Shown here: piece after piece, positions 5,366 through 7,073 of the stretch | Layout: each line of letters opens with the position of its first letter | Position numbering within the stretch: the first letter of the stretch is position 1 | Assembly (NCBI GenBank): GCA_024404655.1 | Contig: JAKSPR010000148.1 | Coordinates: forward strand, 1 to 7,073 | Origin: Clostridia bacterium | GTDB taxonomy: Bacteria; Bacillota; Clostridia; Oscillospirales; CAG-272 | Direction: 5' to 3' | Length of the DNA: 7,073 nt | Notes under the pieces: generated by a model | What the model was told of the DNA's origin: nothing | Database searches by the model: none | The model's input: only the letters and a program-made list of their open reading frames with translations | Made by a program: the position numbers and the translations under genes

Positions 5366-6883
5366 TCATAGCATTTTTTCAGGCATCACAGGCTTCCCTT
5401 TCCATCCCTGTTCTTTTGCCCACAAAAGCATATCATCAGAATCGCTGCTTTTGACTTTTCCGTGTATTTCCTTCAAGAAATCAAGATATCCGAAAATACC
5501 GCCCACATCATCCATCACAGATAATCCGTCTGCAGCGACACAAACGGGAGCGTGCTTTTCATACACTTTCCGGACGATTTCATTGTCAGCGAGTGATTCT
5601 TCATAATAAACACCGGTGCGGGTTATTCTGACATTCCACCCATCCCCGTAGTCATAATAATAGTCAAGGTAGTCGCTCTGCGGCTGCATACGGGTAGTGG
5701 TGAGTCCCGCGATCAAAGCAATAGCATCTGCATTCTCATATTCACGCAGCATGATCTTGTTCCAGTGTTTGATCATCAAGTCAAGATCATGTTCAAGAAA
5801 GCGGATTCTTCCGTCAATCGGTTCATAGTAACTGTCGTTATCGGTAAGATAAAGATAATCGGACAAAGTAAGACGCTCAAGCAGGTAATTTAGTTCTCCT
5901 CCAAGAAATACACTTCGCGTAAATTCATTGATCGATGCTTTTTCCAATACAATTCTTTTTTTAGTCTTTTCTGTGTCAGCGGAAATCAGATAATCTGTAA
6001 ATGAAGGCATCAGATCAAATTCAGGCAAATCTTTTTTTAATTTTTGGACCTTCGACTGATTTTCAAGATAATAGTCACCGATCCCATGATAGGAATACGG
6101 ACCTTTGTATTTGGAACGAAGCCAGTTTTTGAAACTGGTCATCCCCGAATAATCATCATCCCAAAACAGATCATCATCTTCTTCTGACGGAAATCGGAAA
6201 TAAATACCACATAAACTGCACCACTTTATGAAGCGCCCTTGTGTCAGTTCATCAAACACTTCATCAGGGAACGAGAAGTGGTGAAGATGGCTGTTCTGCC
6301 ATCCGAAGAGAGCCTGTATCACATAATGGAGTGCATGCAGTGTGATATCAGCCGGAACGATAATCTCCCTGGAAATCGACTGGTCAGCCAATGCGAGTTT
6401 TCTGAGATCCGCCATCTCCTTCGGCGTGAGACTTTCCGTGTTCAGTTCCAGATGAATCCGCAGCGCACACGTATGATCGCTTTCATGATGTTCGCCCTGC
6501 GGTAGCGTACCTTCAATATAGTGCTCACGCGGGGTAATATCAAGATGCTGATCTGCAATCAGAGATTTCCTGGTTCTATATCGTTTGGAACGGATTCCAT
6601 CATTACTTCTGTCATCTTCCGTATACATACCTTTCGTATATGGTAAATAGGACTGAACATTCTTTTCTGATATGATAAGGCGTTTAGCAATGTCAGCGAC
6701 AGACATCCCCTGTGCGTATAACTCTCCGATTGCTTTGCTGGTCTTGCTGCTCCAAAGCCCCTCAGTAATCAAGACACGGCGTACACGTAGATTATTTGTA
6801 CCAAGTATGTCCGCAGTTCTGGAAACGGAACCAGTATCTTTATAGGTGCTGATAATGGCTGTATATAATTCTGTATCTTTCAT
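5366..6883 (-). CDS. pRiA4b ORF-3 family protein with N-terminal helix-turn-helix region
   Basis: The 505-residue protein has two DNA-binding-like segments at its start. One is about residues 5-43, SVSRTADILG to VRRVLITEGLW; the other about 52-81, GMSVADIAKRLIISEKNVQSYLPY. A charged linker follows. The pRiA4b ORF-3 domain begins near 139 (ALRIHLELN), with REIIVPADITLHALHYVIQALFGW (172-195) and NSHLHHF (197-203). It resumes at YYYDYGDGWNVRI (408-420) and closes with DDVGGIFGYLDFL (458-470). The ending, WKGKPVMPEKML, is typical. The domain is widespread on plasmids and mobile DNA but has no settled biochemical role; a DNA-binding regulator is my inference. The ATG at 6883 is chosen because GAGG lies 6 bases upstream and because the further in-frame TTG (6919) falls inside the promoter. 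No membrane segment is evident. It is AT-rich like the rest of the right half. Confidence 0.85.
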   Translation of the reverse strand: MKDTELYTAIISTYKDTGSVSRTADILGTNNLRVRRVLITEGLWSSKTSKAIGELYAQGMSVADIAKRLIISEKNVQSYLPYTKGMYTEDDRSNDGIRSKRYRTRKSLIADQHLDITPREHYIEGTLPQGEHHESDHTCALRIHLELNTESLTPKEMADLRKLALADQSISREIIVPADITLHALHYVIQALFGWQNSHLHHFSFPDEVFDELTQGRFIKWCSLCGIYFRFPSEEDDDLFWDDDYSGMTSFKNWLRSKYKGPYSYHGIGDYYLENQSKVQKLKKDLPEFDLMPSFTDYLISADTEKTKKRIVLEKASINEFTRSVFLGGELNYLLERLTLSDYLYLTDNDSYYEPIDGRIRFLEHDLDLMIKHWNKIMLREYENADAIALIAGLTTTRMQPQSDYLDYYYDYGDGWNVRITRTGVYYEESLADNEIVRKVYEKHAPVCVAADGLSVMDDVGGIFGYLDFLKEIHGKVKSSDSDDMLLWAKEQGWKGKPVMPEKML

Positions 6884-6889
6884 GCTGTA

Positions 6890-6893
6890 CCTC
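6890..6893 (-). promoter_or_regulatory. Ribosome binding site of the pRiA4b-type gene (GAGG)
   Basis: GAGG on the minus strand stands 6 bases before the ATG at 6883 and supports that start over the upstream TTG at 6919. Confidence 0.65.
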
Positions 6894-6910
6894 GATATTT
6901 CTTTTTCAGT

Positions 6911-6939
6911 ATTATACAATATGTTATATTTTGTGTCAA
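6911..6939 (-). promoter_or_regulatory. Perfect-consensus sigma-A promoter of the pRiA4b-type gene
   Basis: The minus strand shows TTGACA (6934-6939), a 17-base spacer and TATAAT (6911-6916). The transcript would start near 6904, about 20 bases before the ATG at 6883. This makes a start at TTG 6919, which overlaps the -10 box, impossible from this promoter. Confidence 0.88.
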
Positions 6940-6961
6940 CCCTAACTTTATGAAAAAATGC

Positions 6962-7004
6962 AAAACCCCGGGAAAGATATCCTTGATATTTTTACCAGGG
7001 TTTT
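6962..7004 (-). terminator. Long hairpin terminator after the right-edge gene
   Basis: AAAACCC (6962-6968) pairs with GGGTTTT (6998-7004). GG/CC pairs continue inward, and an inner stem links AAAGATATC (6973-6981) with GATATTTTT (6985-6993) around a CTT loop. On the minus strand the outer stem gains a G-U pair and is followed by GGGGTTTTGCATTTTTT, so it should end the gene entering from the right about 20 bases after its stop. The plus strand also has a short T-run, so it may work in both directions. Confidence 0.7.
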
Positions 7005-7023
7005 CGTCGATTTGACTTGTGAT

Positions 7024-7073
7024 TCAGTTTGTATACTTTTCAGCGATATCTTCCCTGACATCGTCAGCCGTTG
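7024..7073 (-). CDS. C-terminal end of an unidentified protein, cut by the right edge
   Basis: Reading in from the right edge, one minus-strand frame gives TADDVREDIAEKYTN followed by TGA at 7024-7026, then a hairpin terminator. The charged, helix-like ending and the terminator placement fit a real gene end. Fifteen residues are too few to name a family. Another minus-strand frame stays open through the terminator hairpin, but its translation is low-complexity Lys/Ser-rich and less convincing. Confidence 0.5.
   Translation of the reverse strand, partial: TADDVREDIAEKYTN

Noticed and set aside
6884..6919. Extension of the pRiA4b-type protein to a TTG at 6919
   Set aside because: The TTG falls within the promoter region at the -10 box, and a better ATG with GAGG upstream exists at 6883.

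Overview
The window looks like chromosomal DNA of a clostridial Firmicute, probably of the Ruminococcaceae/Oscillospirales type. The basis is the secG-rnr gene pair (a conserved Firmicutes order), strong AGGAGG-type ribosome binding sites, near-consensus sigma-A promoters with 17-base spacers, and an intracellular GH78 rhamnosidase of the kind common in plant-glycan-degrading gut bacteria. The taxonomic placement is an inference; there is no rRNA or tRNA here.

Left half (1-4155, all minus strand, moderately GC-rich). Reading in the direction of transcription, an alpha-L-rhamnosidase gene (4155 to 1579) has its own perfect-consensus promoter. After it comes a promoter of its own for secG (1377 to 1003), then rnr (897 into the left edge, N-terminal 299 residues only). 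SecG is a small subunit of the SecYEG translocon and RNase R is a 3'-5' exoribonuclease. The secG reading frame carries a TGA stop at codon 5, in front of an otherwise perfect first membrane helix. This is the most surprising feature of the left half.

Right half (about 4230-7073, visibly more AT-rich, accessory in character). A divergent promoter drives an intact MNT-type nucleotidyltransferase antitoxin gene (4358-4675, plus). Directly behind it lies a HEPN toxin gene that is broken: no ATG at the expected start, a TAA near the start, and a TAA in the middle, although its RNase motif RNFFAHNY survives after the second stop. A rho-independent terminator closes this unit. Facing it on the minus strand are an unrecognised 54-codon gene remnant and a complete 505-residue protein. 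That protein has two N-terminal helix-turn-helix segments and a pRiA4b ORF-3 domain, and is driven by a perfect TTGACA-17-TATAAT promoter. At the right edge the last 15 codons of another minus-strand gene appear, followed by a strong hairpin terminator.

Functionally the left half is housekeeping (secretion, RNA turnover) plus sugar release, and the right half is a small decayed defence or mobile-type island. I found no CRISPR array, complete insertion sequence, tRNA or rRNA.
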